Shown here: positions 43,073-51,732 of the stretch, piece by piece
Layout: every line of letters starts with the position of its first letter
Numbering within the stretch: position 1 is the stretch's first letter
Origin: Streptomyces sp. NRRL S-37
Lineage (GTDB): Bacteria; Actinomycetota; Actinomycetes; Streptomycetales; Streptomycetaceae
Length of the DNA stretch: 64,000 nt
Direction: 5' to 3'
NCBI RefSeq assembly: GCF_000721605.1
Contig: NZ_JOIZ01000003.1
Coordinates: 62,001-126,000 of the forward strand
Position numbers and translations under genes: made by a program
The notes under the pieces: generated by a model
The model's input: the letters and a program-made list of their open reading frames with translations, nothing else
The model's database searches: none
Told to the model about the DNA's origin: nothing

Positions 43073-43101
43073 TTGACAGAGCCATAGGTCTAGGCCAAGC
43101 T
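43073..43101 (+). promoter_or_regulatory. dasA promoter with dre-like site 2 in the spacer
   Basis: Consensus TTGACA (43073-43078) is followed after 17 bases by CAAGCT (43096-43101). AGGTCTAGGCCA (43086-43097) sits inside the spacer, so a bound repressor would exclude RNA polymerase. Confidence 0.68.
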
Positions 43102-43107
43102 CCCCTT

Positions 43108-43123
43108 GCTGGTCTAAACCATT
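43108..43123. promoter_or_regulatory. dre-like site 3
   Basis: GCTGGTCTAAACCATT matches the DasR element at 13 of 16 positions, the best of the set, just downstream of the dasA -10 region. Confidence 0.7.
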
Positions 43124-43222
43124 TAGAGGAAGCCGGGTCCCAGCCCGCCGAGCTGTTGCGCCGTTGTGGGGGTCACCGCCGAGGGCGTGGGTGAGCAAGG
43201 CATTCCTGAGGAGGGGTGGCGC

Positions 43223-44479
43223 GTGAAGCGCAAGCTGATAGCCGCGATCGGGGTCGCGGGCATGCTGTTCTCCGTCGCGGCGTGCGGCGGCGACGACGGT
43301 GACAAGGGAGCCGGCGCGGAGACGCTCACCGTGTGGGTGATGGACGGCTCCTCGCCCGACGACTGGCAGGCGGACCTCGCCAAGGAGTTCGAGGCGAAGA
43401 CCAAGGCCAAGGTCAAGTTCGAGCTCCAGCAGTGGAACGGCATCCAGCAGAAGCTGACCACCGCCCTGTCCGAGGAGAACCCGCCCGACGTCTTCGAGAT
43501 CGGCAACACCCAGACCCCGGCCTACGCCAAGACCGGCGGCCTCGCCGACCTCGCCGACCTCAAGTCCGAGATCGGCGGCGAGTGGACCGACTCCCTCAAC
43601 AACTCCTCCGTCTTCGAGGGCAAGCAGTACGCGGTGCCGTGGTACTTCGCCAACCGCGTCGTCCTCTACAACAAGAAGGTCTGGGCGGACGCGGGGCTGA
43701 AGGACACCCCCAAGACCCGCGACGAGTTCTACGACGCGCTCAAGACGATCGGTGAGAAGACCGACGCCGAACCGATCTACCTGCCCGGCCAGAACTGGTA
43801 CCACTTCGTCGGCCTGGTGATCGGCGAGGGCGGCGAGCTGGTCAAGAAGGACGGCGACAAGTACGTCTCCAACCTCGCCGACCCGAAGGTCGCCGCGGCC
43901 ACCGAGACGTACAAGAAGTTCCAGGCCCTGTCGAAGGCCCCCAAGGACAAGGACGAGGCCACCCCGCAGCAGGCCGAGATCTTCGCCAAGGGCAAGACCG
44001 GCGCGTTCATCGGCATGGGCTGGGAAGCCGCCACCGCGATCAAGGCCAACCCGGCCATCGAGAAGGAGATCGGCTACTTCACCATCCCCGGTGCCACGGC
44101 CGACAAGCCCGAGGGCGTCTTCCTCGGCGGCTCCAACCTCGCCGTCGCCGCGGGCAGCCAGAAGCAGGACCTCGCCAAGGAGTTCCTGAAGCTCGCCCTC
44201 TCCGACAAGTACGAGGGCGCGCTCGCCAAGGCCAACGGCGTCATCCCCAACAAGGAGTCGCTGCAGAGCAACCTCGAGGGCAACGCCCCCGCCGAGGCCG
44301 CCGCGCCGGCCGCCGCCGTCGGCGGCACCACGCCGCTGATCCCCGAGTGGGCCGCCGTCGAGAACGACCCCAACCCGATCAAGACGTACCTGACCGCCGT
44401 CCTGAACGGCAAGTCCCCGGCCGACGCCGCCCAGCAGGTCGAGGGCGAGTTCAACAAGCGCCTGGCGCAGCAGCAGTAA
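43223..44479 (+). CDS. dasA: DasA-type sugar-binding lipoprotein
   Basis: The 418-residue protein starts at GTG 43223 after GAGGAGGGG, giving the signal KRKLIAAIGVAGMLFSVAAC with lipobox cysteine near residue 21. The mature SBP family 1 fold includes PPDVFEIGNTQTPAYAKTGGL and GAFIGMGWEAATAIKANP, closely recalling chitobiose-binding DasA. It delivers N,N'-diacetylchitobiose or GlcNAc oligomers to the DasBC-type channel. A hairpin after the stop probably reduces read-through to the permeases, giving excess binding protein. Confidence 0.82.
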   Translation: MKRKLIAAIGVAGMLFSVAACGGDDGDKGAGAETLTVWVMDGSSPDDWQADLAKEFEAKTKAKVKFELQQWNGIQQKLTTALSEENPPDVFEIGNTQTPAYAKTGGLADLADLKSEIGGEWTDSLNNSSVFEGKQYAVPWYFANRVVLYNKKVWADAGLKDTPKTRDEFYDALKTIGEKTDAEPIYLPGQNWYHFVGLVIGEGGELVKKDGDKYVSNLADPKVAAATETYKKFQALSKAPKDKDEATPQQAEIFAKGKTGAFIGMGWEAATAIKANPAIEKEIGYFTIPGATADKPEGVFLGGSNLAVAAGSQKQDLAKEFLKLALSDKYEGALAKANGVIPNKESLQSNLEGNAPAEAAAPAAAVGGTTPLIPEWAAVENDPNPIKTYLTAVLNGKSPADAAQQVEGEFNKRLAQQQ

Positions 44480-44501
44480 CAGCGCACGCGCTCCGACCGG
44501 A

Positions 44502-44530
44502 GCGGGGGCCGGCCACGCGACGGCCCCCGC
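44502..44530 (+). terminator. Attenuating hairpin between dasA and dasB
   Basis: GCGGGGGCCG (44502-44511) pairs perfectly with CGGCCCCCGC (44521-44530) around a 9-base loop. Placed between the binding-protein and permease genes, it would lower downstream expression. Confidence 0.75.
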
Positions 44531-44566
44531 CCCGCGTTGAGCACGCCGAGAAGAGAGATCGCGAGC

Positions 44567-45553
44567 ATGACCGTGCAGACCGAACGGCCGCCCTCCGGCC
44601 CGGCGGACGTCCGCAAGACGGACGACACAGGACCCGGCAGGCCGACACCGCGAGCCGCGTCGCGCGCCGGCGCGCTCGCCCCGTACCTGTTGCTGCTGCC
44701 CGCCGTCGCGGCCACCGTGCTGCTGCTCGGCTGGCCGCTGCTGAAGGACGTGCTGCTGTCCTTCCAGAACCTCAACATGGCGCAGCTCATCCAGCACGTC
44801 ACCGAGTGGAACGGCGTCGACAACTACACGGAGGTCCTCACCGGTGAGGACTTCTGGCGGGTCACCGTCCGCTCGATCCTGTTCACGGCGGCCAACGTCG
44901 TCCTGATCATGGTCCTGGGCACGCTGACCGGCCTGCTGCTCGCCCGCCTCGGCAAGCGGATGCGGTTCACCCTGCTGCTCGGCCTGGTGCTCGCCTGGGC
45001 GATGCCCGTCGTGGCCGCCACCACCGTCTACCAGTGGCTGTTCGCGCAGCGCTTCGGCGTTGTCAACTGGGTCCTGGACAAGCTCGGCTGGCACTCCATG
45101 GCCGACTACAGCTGGACCAGCAGCCAGATGTCGACGTTCTTCGTCGTCACCCTGCTGATCGTGTGGATGTCCATCCCGTTCGTCGCGATCAACCTCTACG
45201 CGGCGACCACCACCATCCCCAAGGAGCTCTACGAGGCCGCGTCCCTCGACGGCGCCGGCGCCTGGCGGAGCTTCACCACGGTCACCCTGCCGTTCCTGCG
45301 GCCGTTCCTCTACGCCACGACGTTCCTGGAGGTCATCTGGGTCTTCAAGGCGTTCGTCCAGGTCTTCACCTTCAACGGCGGCGGCCCCGACCGGCTCACC
45401 GAGATCCTGCCCGTCTACGCCTACGTCGAGGGCGTCGGCAACCAGCACTACGGCATGGGCGCGGCGATCGCCGTCCTGACCATCCTGATCCTGCTCGGCC
45501 TGACCGCCTACTACCTCAGGATCGTGCTCAAGCAAGAGGAGGACGAGCTGTGA
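44567..45553 (+). CDS. dasB: Aminosugar ABC permease, DasB-type
   Basis: The 328-residue MalF-like permease has six transmembrane helices after a basic, Pro-rich N-terminus (residues 1-35), and the EAA loop YEAASLDGAGAWRSFTTVTLP. It should form the channel with the next gene's product, powered by a shared MsiK-type ATPase encoded elsewhere. Confidence 0.85.
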   Translation: MTVQTERPPSGPADVRKTDDTGPGRPTPRAASRAGALAPYLLLLPAVAATVLLLGWPLLKDVLLSFQNLNMAQLIQHVTEWNGVDNYTEVLTGEDFWRVTVRSILFTAANVVLIMVLGTLTGLLLARLGKRMRFTLLLGLVLAWAMPVVAATTVYQWLFAQRFGVVNWVLDKLGWHSMADYSWTSSQMSTFFVVTLLIVWMSIPFVAINLYAATTTIPKELYEAASLDGAGAWRSFTTVTLPFLRPFLYATTFLEVIWVFKAFVQVFTFNGGGPDRLTEILPVYAYVEGVGNQHYGMGAAIAVLTILILLGLTAYYLRIVLKQEEDEL

Positions 45554-46380
45554 AGCGCTCGCTCTTCGGCCGCCTGTGGCCCAACGTCACGGCCGTCGTC
45601 CTGTTCATCGGCTTCGTCTTCCCCGTGTACTGGATGTTCTCCACGGCTTTCAAGCCGACCGGCGACATCATCTCGGAGACCCCGGTCTGGTTCCCGACCG
45701 ACGTCACCTTCGAGCACTTCAGGACCGCGACCGGCGTCGACCACTTCTGGACGTACGTCACCAACTCGCTGACCGTCACCGTCCTCGCCGTCCTCTTCTC
45801 GCTGATCATCGCGCTGGCCGGTTCCTTCGCCCTGGCGCGGATGCGGTTCAAGGGACGGCGCGGCTTCATCGTCGGCTTCATGCTGGCCCAGATGGCGCCC
45901 TGGGAAGTCATGATCATCGCGATGTACATGATCGTGCGGGACACGTCGATGCTGAACAGCCTCGTCCCGCTGACGCTCTTCTACATGATGATGATCCTGC
46001 CCTTCACCATCCTGACGCTGCGCGGCTTCGTCGCCGCCGTGCCGAAGGAGCTGGAGGAGTCGGCGATGGTCGACGGCTGCACCCGCGCCCAGGCGTTCCG
46101 CCGGGTCATCCTGCCGCTGCTCGCGCCGGGACTGATGTCCACCTCGCTGTTCGGCTTCATCACCGCCTGGAACGAGTTCGCCCTGGTCCTGGTGCTCAAC
46201 AAGGACGCCGAGGCACAGACCCTGCCGCTGTGGCTGTCCCGGTTCCAGACCCAGTTCGGCGACGACTGGGGCGCGACCATGGCCGCCTCCTCCCTGTTCG
46301 CCGTCCCGATCCTGATCCTCTTCGTCTTCCTGCAGCGCAAGGCCGTCAGCGGCCTCACCGCGGGCGCCGTGAAGGGATAA
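45550..46380 (+). CDS. dasC: Aminosugar ABC permease, DasC-type
   Basis: The 276-residue MalG-like permease starts at GTG 45550, overlapping the dasB stop (GTGA). It has six helices, the EAA loop EESAMVDGCTRAQAFRRVILP and the usual C-terminal VSGLTAGAVKG. Confidence 0.85.
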   Translation: MKRSLFGRLWPNVTAVVLFIGFVFPVYWMFSTAFKPTGDIISETPVWFPTDVTFEHFRTATGVDHFWTYVTNSLTVTVLAVLFSLIIALAGSFALARMRFKGRRGFIVGFMLAQMAPWEVMIIAMYMIVRDTSMLNSLVPLTLFYMMMILPFTILTLRGFVAAVPKELEESAMVDGCTRAQAFRRVILPLLAPGLMSTSLFGFITAWNEFALVLVLNKDAEAQTLPLWLSRFQTQFGDDWGATMAASSLFAVPILILFVFLQRKAVSGLTAGAVKG

Positions 46381-46389
46381 CGCCACCCG

Positions 46390-47880
46390 ATGACGACCAC
46401 CACCACCGGCACCGACACCCTCACCCGGGACGCGCTCGCCGTACTGCAGCCGGGCTTCGCCGGCACCACCGCGCCCGACTGGGTGCGCCGCCGGCTGGCC
46501 GAGGGCCTCGCCTCCGTCGCCCTCTTCGGCCGCAACGTCACCACCGCCGAGCAGGTCACCGCCCTCACCGCACAACTGCGGGCCGAACGCGACGACCTGC
46601 TGATCGCCATCGACGAGGAGTCCGGCGACGTCACCCGCCTGGAGGTCCGCACCGGCTCCTCCTTCCCCGGCAACCATGCCCTCGGCGCCGTCGACGACAC
46701 CGACCTCACCCGCGGCGTCGCCCGCGAACTGGGCCGCCGGCTCGCCGAGTGCGGTGTCAACTTCGACTGGGCGCCGTCCGCCGACGTCAACGCCAACCCC
46801 GACAACCCGGTGATCGGCGTGCGCTCCTTCGGCGGCGACACCGCCCTGGTCGCCCGGCACACCGCCGCCTACGTCGAGGGCCTGCAGTCCACCGGCGTCG
46901 CCGCCTGCACCAAGCACTTCCCCGGCCACGGCGACACCAGCGTCGACTCCCACCACGCGATCCCGCACATCGACCTCGACGCCAAGACCCTCGACGAGCG
47001 CGAACTCCAGCCGTTCCGGGCGGCGATCGCGGCCGGCACCCGCGCCGTCATGAGCGCCCACATCCGCGTCCCGGTCCTCGACCCGGACCGCCCGGCCACG
47101 CTCTCCCGGCGCATCCTCACCGACCTGCTGCGCGGCGAACTCGGCTACGACGGCCTGATCGTCACCGACGGCATGGAGATGCGCGCCATCTCCGGCACCT
47201 ACGGCCTCGAACAGGGAGTCGTCCTCGCCATCGCCGCCGGCGCCGACGCGATCTGCGTGGGCGGCGGGCTGTGCGACGAGGGCACCGTACAGAGCCTCCA
47301 GGACGCGCTGGTCGCCGCCGTACGCTCCGGCGAACTCCCGGAGGAGCGGCTCGCCGACGCCGCCGCCCGGGTGCGCGCCCTCGCCGACTGGACCGCGGGC
47401 GTACGACGCTCCCCGGCCGCGGCCGTCGCACCCGAGCCGGAGATCGGCCTCACGGCGGCCCGCCGCGCGGTCACCGTCACCCGCGCCGCCGGCCCCGCGC
47501 CGGTCACCGGACCGGTGTACGTGGCCACCTTCAACCCGGCCCCGAACATCGCCGTCGGCGACGAGACCCCGTGGGGCGTCGGCGCGGAGCTGGAACGGCT
47601 GCTGCCGGGCACCACCACCGGCCACTTCACCGGCCCCGACGCCGGCGAGCGGGCGCTCAAGGAGGCGGCCGGCCGGCGCGTCGTCGCCGTGGTCCGCGAC
47701 GAGCACCGGCACCCGTGGATGCGCACGGCCCTGGACACCCTGCTCGCCGCCGACCCGTCCACCGTGATCGTGGAGATGGGCGTACCGCAGTCACCGCCGC
47801 GCGGCGCCGCGCACATCGCCACGTACGGCGCGGCGCGGGTGTGCGGTGTGGCGGGGGCGGAGGCGGTCGTCGCGGGCTGA
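46390..47880 (+). CDS. dasD: Intracellular GH3 beta-N-acetylglucosaminidase, DasD/NagZ-type
   Basis: The 496-residue enzyme has the NagZ signature CTKHFPGHGDTSVDSHH (His general acid/base in the Asp-His dyad) and the nucleophile aspartate in VTDGMEMRAISGTYG. There is no signal peptide, so it acts inside the cell on imported chitobiose, releasing GlcNAc that becomes the DasR effector after metabolism. ATG 46390 lies nine bases after dasC. The C-terminal domain (residues about 360-496) is degenerate. Confidence 0.87.
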   Translation: MTTTTTGTDTLTRDALAVLQPGFAGTTAPDWVRRRLAEGLASVALFGRNVTTAEQVTALTAQLRAERDDLLIAIDEESGDVTRLEVRTGSSFPGNHALGAVDDTDLTRGVARELGRRLAECGVNFDWAPSADVNANPDNPVIGVRSFGGDTALVARHTAAYVEGLQSTGVAACTKHFPGHGDTSVDSHHAIPHIDLDAKTLDERELQPFRAAIAAGTRAVMSAHIRVPVLDPDRPATLSRRILTDLLRGELGYDGLIVTDGMEMRAISGTYGLEQGVVLAIAAGADAICVGGGLCDEGTVQSLQDALVAAVRSGELPEERLADAAARVRALADWTAGVRRSPAAAVAPEPEIGLTAARRAVTVTRAAGPAPVTGPVYVATFNPAPNIAVGDETPWGVGAELERLLPGTTTGHFTGPDAGERALKEAAGRRVVAVVRDEHRHPWMRTALDTLLAADPSTVIVEMGVPQSPPRGAAHIATYGAARVCGVAGAEAVVAG

Positions 47881-47890
47881 CCCGGCAGGT

Positions 47891-48481
47891 CTACGGGTAG
47901 ATCTTCTCGCCCTTGGCGAGCATGGCGACGAACTTCTCGATCCGGGCCGCCCGGGTCTGCGGCCGCTTGGCCTCCTCGATCCGGTGCAGGATCGCGTACC
48001 GGTTGCGGCTGTCGAGGGTGCCGAAGAAGTCGGCGGCTCCGGGTGCCGCGTCCATCGCGGCCCGGAGGTCGTCGGGGACGGTCGCCGTGCTCTGGCTCGC
48101 GTACGCGGCCTCCCAGCGGCCGTCCGCCCGCGCCCGCTCCACCTCGCGCAGCCCGGACGGCCGCATGCGCCCCTGCTCGATGAGGTCGAGGGCCTTCTGC
48201 CGGTTGACCGCCGACCACCGGCTGCGCGCCCGGCGCGGGGTGAACCGCTGGAGCCAGTGGGTGTCGTCCAGCCCCCTCTTGTGCCCGTCGATCCAGCCGT
48301 AGCACAGCGCCGACTCCAGGGCGGTCGCGTAGTCGATCCCGGTGATCCCGGACCCCTTCTTCGGGATCCTCAGCCACGCCCCGTCGACGTCCCCCTGATG
48401 CTCCTCCAGCCACGCCTCCCAGTCCTCCTGCGTCTCGAAGGCGACAACGGGCCCCACCACACCATCCACTTCACCGGTCAT
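47891..48481 (-). CDS. YdeI/OmpD-associated family protein
   Basis: The 196-residue protein has the family's features: ETQEDWEAWLEEHQ near the start, GITGIDYATALESALCYGWIDGHKRG in the middle (written here as the family's invariant WIDG core), QRFTPRRARSRWS, and the C-terminal helical FVAMLAKGEKIYP. Relatives are linked to peptide and bacteriocin resistance, but no reaction is known. ATG 48481 is used; a TTG 12 bases earlier is less likely. Confidence 0.85.
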   Translation of the reverse strand: MTGEVDGVVGPVVAFETQEDWEAWLEEHQGDVDGAWLRIPKKGSGITGIDYATALESALCYGWIDGHKRGLDDTHWLQRFTPRRARSRWSAVNRQKALDLIEQGRMRPSGLREVERARADGRWEAAYASQSTATVPDDLRAAMDAAPGAADFFGTLDSRNRYAILHRIEEAKRPQTRAARIEKFVAMLAKGEKIYP

Positions 48482-48577
48482 ACGCCCATGCAACCGGCCG
48501 GAGCGATCCAGGTCAACGCGTTCTCCGCAGCCGGCCCCTCGAGACGATCAGCCCCTCCGGCGCTTGAGGAGCGGGGG

Positions 48578-48598
48578 CCCGGGGGCAGCGCCCCCGGG
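48578..48598. repeat. GC-rich hairpin within a dispersed-type intergenic sequence
   Basis: CCCGGGGGC (48578-48586) pairs with GCCCCCGGG (48590-48598) around a 3-base loop. The flanking GATCAGCCCCTCCGG (48546-48560) resembles a sequence common between Streptomyces genes. It lies upstream of two divergent genes, so it is not placed as a normal terminator. Confidence 0.5.
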
Positions 48599-48699
48599 GG
48601 GACGGGAACGGGAAGGGGCGGCGGGGGCGAAAAAACCCTGCGGCCCCCACGCCGCCGCCCCCCATGCCCCCCGCCGCCCCGATGGCGGAGCGTGTCACA

Positions 48700-48729
48700 T
48701 TGGGCCGATCGGGTGACCATGCGTAAGAA
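48700..48729 (+). promoter_or_regulatory. Possible promoter of the SepF-like gene
   Basis: TTGGGC (48700-48705) and TAAGAA (48724-48729) are 18 bases apart, about 40 bases before the start codon. The match is moderate. Confidence 0.4.
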
Positions 48730-48768
48730 TTGCCCGATGCAGACAGCCAGCACCACAGGGGACGGAGC

Positions 48769-49164
48769 ATGCCGGTGAACAGCCACGATGTCACCGACGA
48801 ACAGTGGCAGGGCCTCGCTCAGGTCGTCCCACTCCGGGGCCGCGACGCATGGCCGTCCGCCGTAGGCCACCGCACCCTCCCCGAGGCCGGGACCGAGGCC
48901 CGCCGCCGCTTCGTCGTCCTGCGCGTGAACGTGTTCGCGGACGCCCGCGAGGTCGCCGAGACACTGATGTCCGGGATACCGGTCCTGCTGGACCTGACCG
49001 GCGCGGAGACGGACACCGCCAAACGCGTCCTCGACTTCAGCACGGGAGTCGTCTTCGGACTGGCCAGCGGAATGCACCGCGTCGACCGCAACGTCTTCCT
49101 GCTGACACCCGCCGGTACCGAGGTCACCGGCCTGATGGAAGGACTGGGAACGCCGGGGGCCTGA
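48769..49164 (+). CDS. SepF-like protein
   Basis: The 131-residue protein carries a SepF/DUF552 domain: RRFVVLRVNVFADAREVAETLM, PVLLDLTGAETDTAKRVLDFSTGVVFGL and a C-terminal VFLLTPAGTEVTG. SepF binds FtsZ at division septa. Streptomyces encodes one SepF and shorter paralogues such as SflA and SflB. This one lacks a clear N-terminal amphipathic membrane-targeting helix, favouring the paralogue class. ATG 48769 follows GGAG. Confidence 0.82.
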   Translation: MPVNSHDVTDEQWQGLAQVVPLRGRDAWPSAVGHRTLPEAGTEARRRFVVLRVNVFADAREVAETLMSGIPVLLDLTGAETDTAKRVLDFSTGVVFGLASGMHRVDRNVFLLTPAGTEVTGLMEGLGTPGA

Positions 49165-49239
49165 GCATGTCGTCCGATCGTGGGAAGGGACGCCGAGCGG
49201 AACGGTTCGCCTGACCGCGCGCCCCTTACCGTCCCGCAC

Positions 49240-50421
49240 ATGACCTCAGCCTCCCCGCCCCGCCCGGACACCACCCCGCCACCCGCGCCCCCGGGCGGCC
49301 GCCCCGCGCTCCCGCGGATCACCGAACTGCGGCTGTCCGCCTTCGCCGGGCACCGCGCCGTCCGGCTCCCGCTCGGTGCGCTCACCCTGCTCACCGGGCC
49401 CAGCGGAAGCGGCAAGACCAGCGCGCTGCGGGCGTACGAGGCGCTCGCCCGGCTCGGCGGCGGCGCCGAGCTGGGCGAGACGTTCCCGGAGCCCGGCGCC
49501 TGCGTGCCGGAGCGGGCCCGCGCCGACGCCCAGCACCGCCGCGGCTTCCGCATCGGCTGCACGGCCGACGGCCCCGAGGGACCGGTCCGGCTGGAGGTCG
49601 CCGTACAGGCCGAACCCGGGCTGCGGATCGTGGGGGAGCGGCTGACGGCGAACGGGGTGGTCCTCCTGGAGACCGCCCTGCGCGACCCCGGCCGGCGCAC
49701 CGTACAGGCCGCCTGGCACACGGCCGGGGCCACCCCGGTGACCCGCGCCCCGCTGCCGGACGACCGGCTCGGCACCGCACTGCTGCCGCTGCGCGTCGCC
49801 GGCAAGACCCCCGGACAGCGCAGGGTGCTCGCCGCCGCCGAGCAGATGGTCGTCGCCCTGCGCTCCGTCTTCCCCTGCGACCCCCGCCCCGAACGGATGC
49901 GGGAACCCGTCCGGGTCGGCACCGGGCGGCTGCTCGGCGGCTGCGGCAACCTCGCCGACGTCCTGTGGCGCACCCGCGCCGAATGCGGACGCCGGCACGC
50001 CCTCCTCGTGGAGGCGGTGCGCGCCGGATGCGCCGGGCCGGTCACCGACCTGCTCGCCGAGCCGTACGACACCGGCCGCCTGGTCCGCGCCCTCCTCGAC
50101 CGGGGCGACGGCACCCGTACCGACCTGCGCCGCCTCGGCGACGGCGAGCTGCGGTACACCGCCCTCGCCCTGGTGCTGCTCACCGGCCCCGGTGTGCTGG
50201 AGGTCGACGCGCCCGGCGAGGTCCCGGCCGCGCTCCAGACCCTCACGGTCCTCGCCGACGGACTGGACCGGGCGCTCGATCCGGGACAGCGGGGCGAACT
50301 GCTGCGCCTGGCGGCGCGGATGTGCGAGCGCGGGCACATCCGGCTGGTAGGCGCGGTGAGCGACGCCTCCTGGGCGGCGGGGGTGAGCGGAGTGACGGTG
50401 GTACACCTGGACCGTGACTGA
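49240..50421 (+). CDS. AAA/ABC-like ATPase
   Basis: The 393-residue protein has a RecF/SMC-like start ITELRLSAFAGHRAVRLPLGALTLLTGPSGSGKTSAL, with Walker A GPSGSGKT about residue 50. A large insert follows, and a C-terminal signature-like LRRLGDGELRYTALALVLL followed by LEVDAP as a degenerate Walker B. Such AAA_15-like proteins act in DNA maintenance or defence, but this one is uncharacterised. Its stop overlaps the MazG-like gene by eight bases, so the two are probably cotranslated. Confidence 0.78.
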   Translation: MTSASPPRPDTTPPPAPPGGRPALPRITELRLSAFAGHRAVRLPLGALTLLTGPSGSGKTSALRAYEALARLGGGAELGETFPEPGACVPERARADAQHRRGFRIGCTADGPEGPVRLEVAVQAEPGLRIVGERLTANGVVLLETALRDPGRRTVQAAWHTAGATPVTRAPLPDDRLGTALLPLRVAGKTPGQRRVLAAAEQMVVALRSVFPCDPRPERMREPVRVGTGRLLGGCGNLADVLWRTRAECGRRHALLVEAVRAGCAGPVTDLLAEPYDTGRLVRALLDRGDGTRTDLRRLGDGELRYTALALVLLTGPGVLEVDAPGEVPAALQTLTVLADGLDRALDPGQRGELLRLAARMCERGHIRLVGAVSDASWAAGVSGVTVVHLDRD

Positions 50422-50755
50422 TCCGTACGACCTCACGGGGCTCCGGCACCGGCTCGCCGCGTTCGCCGCCGCGCGCGACTGGCAGCCGTACCACACGCCC
50501 AAGAACCTCGCCGCCGCGCTCAGTGTGGAGGCCTCCGAACTCCTCGAAATCTTCCAGTGGCTGACGCCCGAGGAGTCCGCCCGCGTCATGGACGACCCGG
50601 ACTCCGCGCACCGCGTGAACGACGAGGTCGCCGATGTCCTCGCGTATCTGCTCCAGTTCTGCGAGGTGCTGGGCGTCGATCCGCTGGCCGCGCTGGCCGC
50701 GAAGATCGACCGCAACGAGCGCAGGTTCCCGGTGGGGGAGCCGCCCCAGGGGTGA
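50414..50755 (+). CDS. MazG-like nucleotide pyrophosphohydrolase
   Basis: The 113-residue protein matches the small all-helical MazG/RS21-C6 type. The metal motif is ExxE-12-28-ExxD: EASELLEIFQW and NDEVADVLAYLLQFCEVLG. It hydrolyses non-canonical or excess nucleoside triphosphates to monophosphates, cleaning the pool. GTG 50414 lies inside the end of the ATPase gene. Confidence 0.88.
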   Translation: MTDPYDLTGLRHRLAAFAAARDWQPYHTPKNLAAALSVEASELLEIFQWLTPEESARVMDDPDSAHRVNDEVADVLAYLLQFCEVLGVDPLAALAAKIDRNERRFPVGEPPQG

Positions 50756-50860
50756 GGAACCACCGACTCCGTTGTCACTCTCCGTATAAGAAAAGTGAAC
50801 TCCGTTCGAATCGTTGTCCACAGATTTCGGTCTTCCTCTGGCTTTTTGTCTCACGTGCTC

Positions 50861-50876
50861 TCACTCTGGGTAGTGA
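50861..50876. promoter_or_regulatory. Inverted repeat upstream of the DUF6099-like gene
   Basis: TCACT and AGTGA flank a 6-base centre, in an unusually AT-rich intergenic stretch (50756-50936). The half-sites resemble those of developmental regulators, but the orientation differs from the BldD pattern, so no regulator is assigned. Confidence 0.35.
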
Positions 50877-50936
50877 ACAAGGGAGTTCAACGGATGCGGA
50901 CGCGTGGGCAGCGCGTCGGACAGACGGGGGCAGCGC

Positions 50937-51407
50937 ATGGACGCTGTGCGGCTCATCGTGACAAGCAGGCGCGCCCTGGCCACGAGCGGCGGCGTACGGG
51001 AGCTGCTGACCGAGGTGTGGCAGGCGCAGGCCCTGGCGCAGGCGATAGGGAGCCGCCTCGCCGTCGCCGGCCCGCCCGAATTGCGGGGTGAGGCACTGGG
51101 GCTGACCGAGCTGGCGGGCCGTGGCTGCGGAGTGCTGGGCGCCCCGGACCTCGGCCCGGACGAACTGCGCGCGGCCCGGCTCACCGAGCTGGGCGAGACC
51201 CGCCCGGTCCTGATGCACCTCGGCGGTCTGCTCGGCGAGGTCGGCATCGCCCTGGTGGGGCTCGCCAGCTCGGCGGCCGACGAGGCGACCTACTGGCAGT
51301 GCGTGGAGGCCATCGACGCGGCGGACGAGTCCCGCGACCGCGTCCTGGAGATGCTCCGCAAACTGGCGGACCGCGACGCACACGTGCCGGAACGGGAGGC
51401 GGGCTGA
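50937..51407 (+). CDS. Conserved actinobacterial hypothetical protein (DUF6099-like)
   Basis: The 156-residue protein starts at ATG 50937 behind GGGGG. It is helical and Ala/Leu-rich, with RLIVTSRRALATSGGVRELL at the start and VGIALVGLASSAADEATYWQC near residue 105. I recall similar short Streptomyces proteins grouped as DUF6099, but no function is known. The AT-rich upstream region contains the inverted repeat TCACT-N6-AGTGA (50861-50876), a possible regulator site. Confidence 0.65.
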   Translation: MDAVRLIVTSRRALATSGGVRELLTEVWQAQALAQAIGSRLAVAGPPELRGEALGLTELAGRGCGVLGAPDLGPDELRAARLTELGETRPVLMHLGGLLGEVGIALVGLASSAADEATYWQCVEAIDAADESRDRVLEMLRKLADRDAHVPEREAG

Positions 51408-51732
51408 CACCGCGCACCGCACGGCCCGCACGGCCTGCTCCGTCGGCCCGGCCCGCACGGAACGGGCCTGTGCCGGCCGGGGACCCCGGCCCCCACGGGA
51501 CTCTCCCGCCACCGACGGTGGCCTCCGGACACGCCTCCCGTCACGGCGTGGGCTCCGGGCACGCCCCGGACGCCCGGAGCGGGACGCCGGCCGGGTCCGG
51601 CCCGGAGGACGACGGCCTCCACCGGCACCGGTCGCGCCGCACCCCCGGCCCCGCCCGGTTCACCCGGTCGTGGACGGGGCGCCCCGGACCCGCGTGTGCG
51701 GCGGCCCGCCGCGGACCGTGCAGGATGGACCC
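51408..51732. other. Gene-free, GC-rich stretch
   Basis: About 325 bases with no convincing gene; the open frames here are Pro/Arg/Gly-rich chance translations. It holds the hairpin at 51475-51491. Confidence 0.5.
51475..51491 (+). terminator. Short hairpin after the DUF6099-like gene
   Basis: GGCCGGG and CCCGGCC form a perfect 7-bp stem with a 3-base loop, 68 bases downstream of the stop codon. Confidence 0.5.

Noticed and set aside
43064..47712. Two long minus-strand frames opposite the das-type genes
   Set aside because: They mirror codon bias of the sense genes and have no start signals or motifs.
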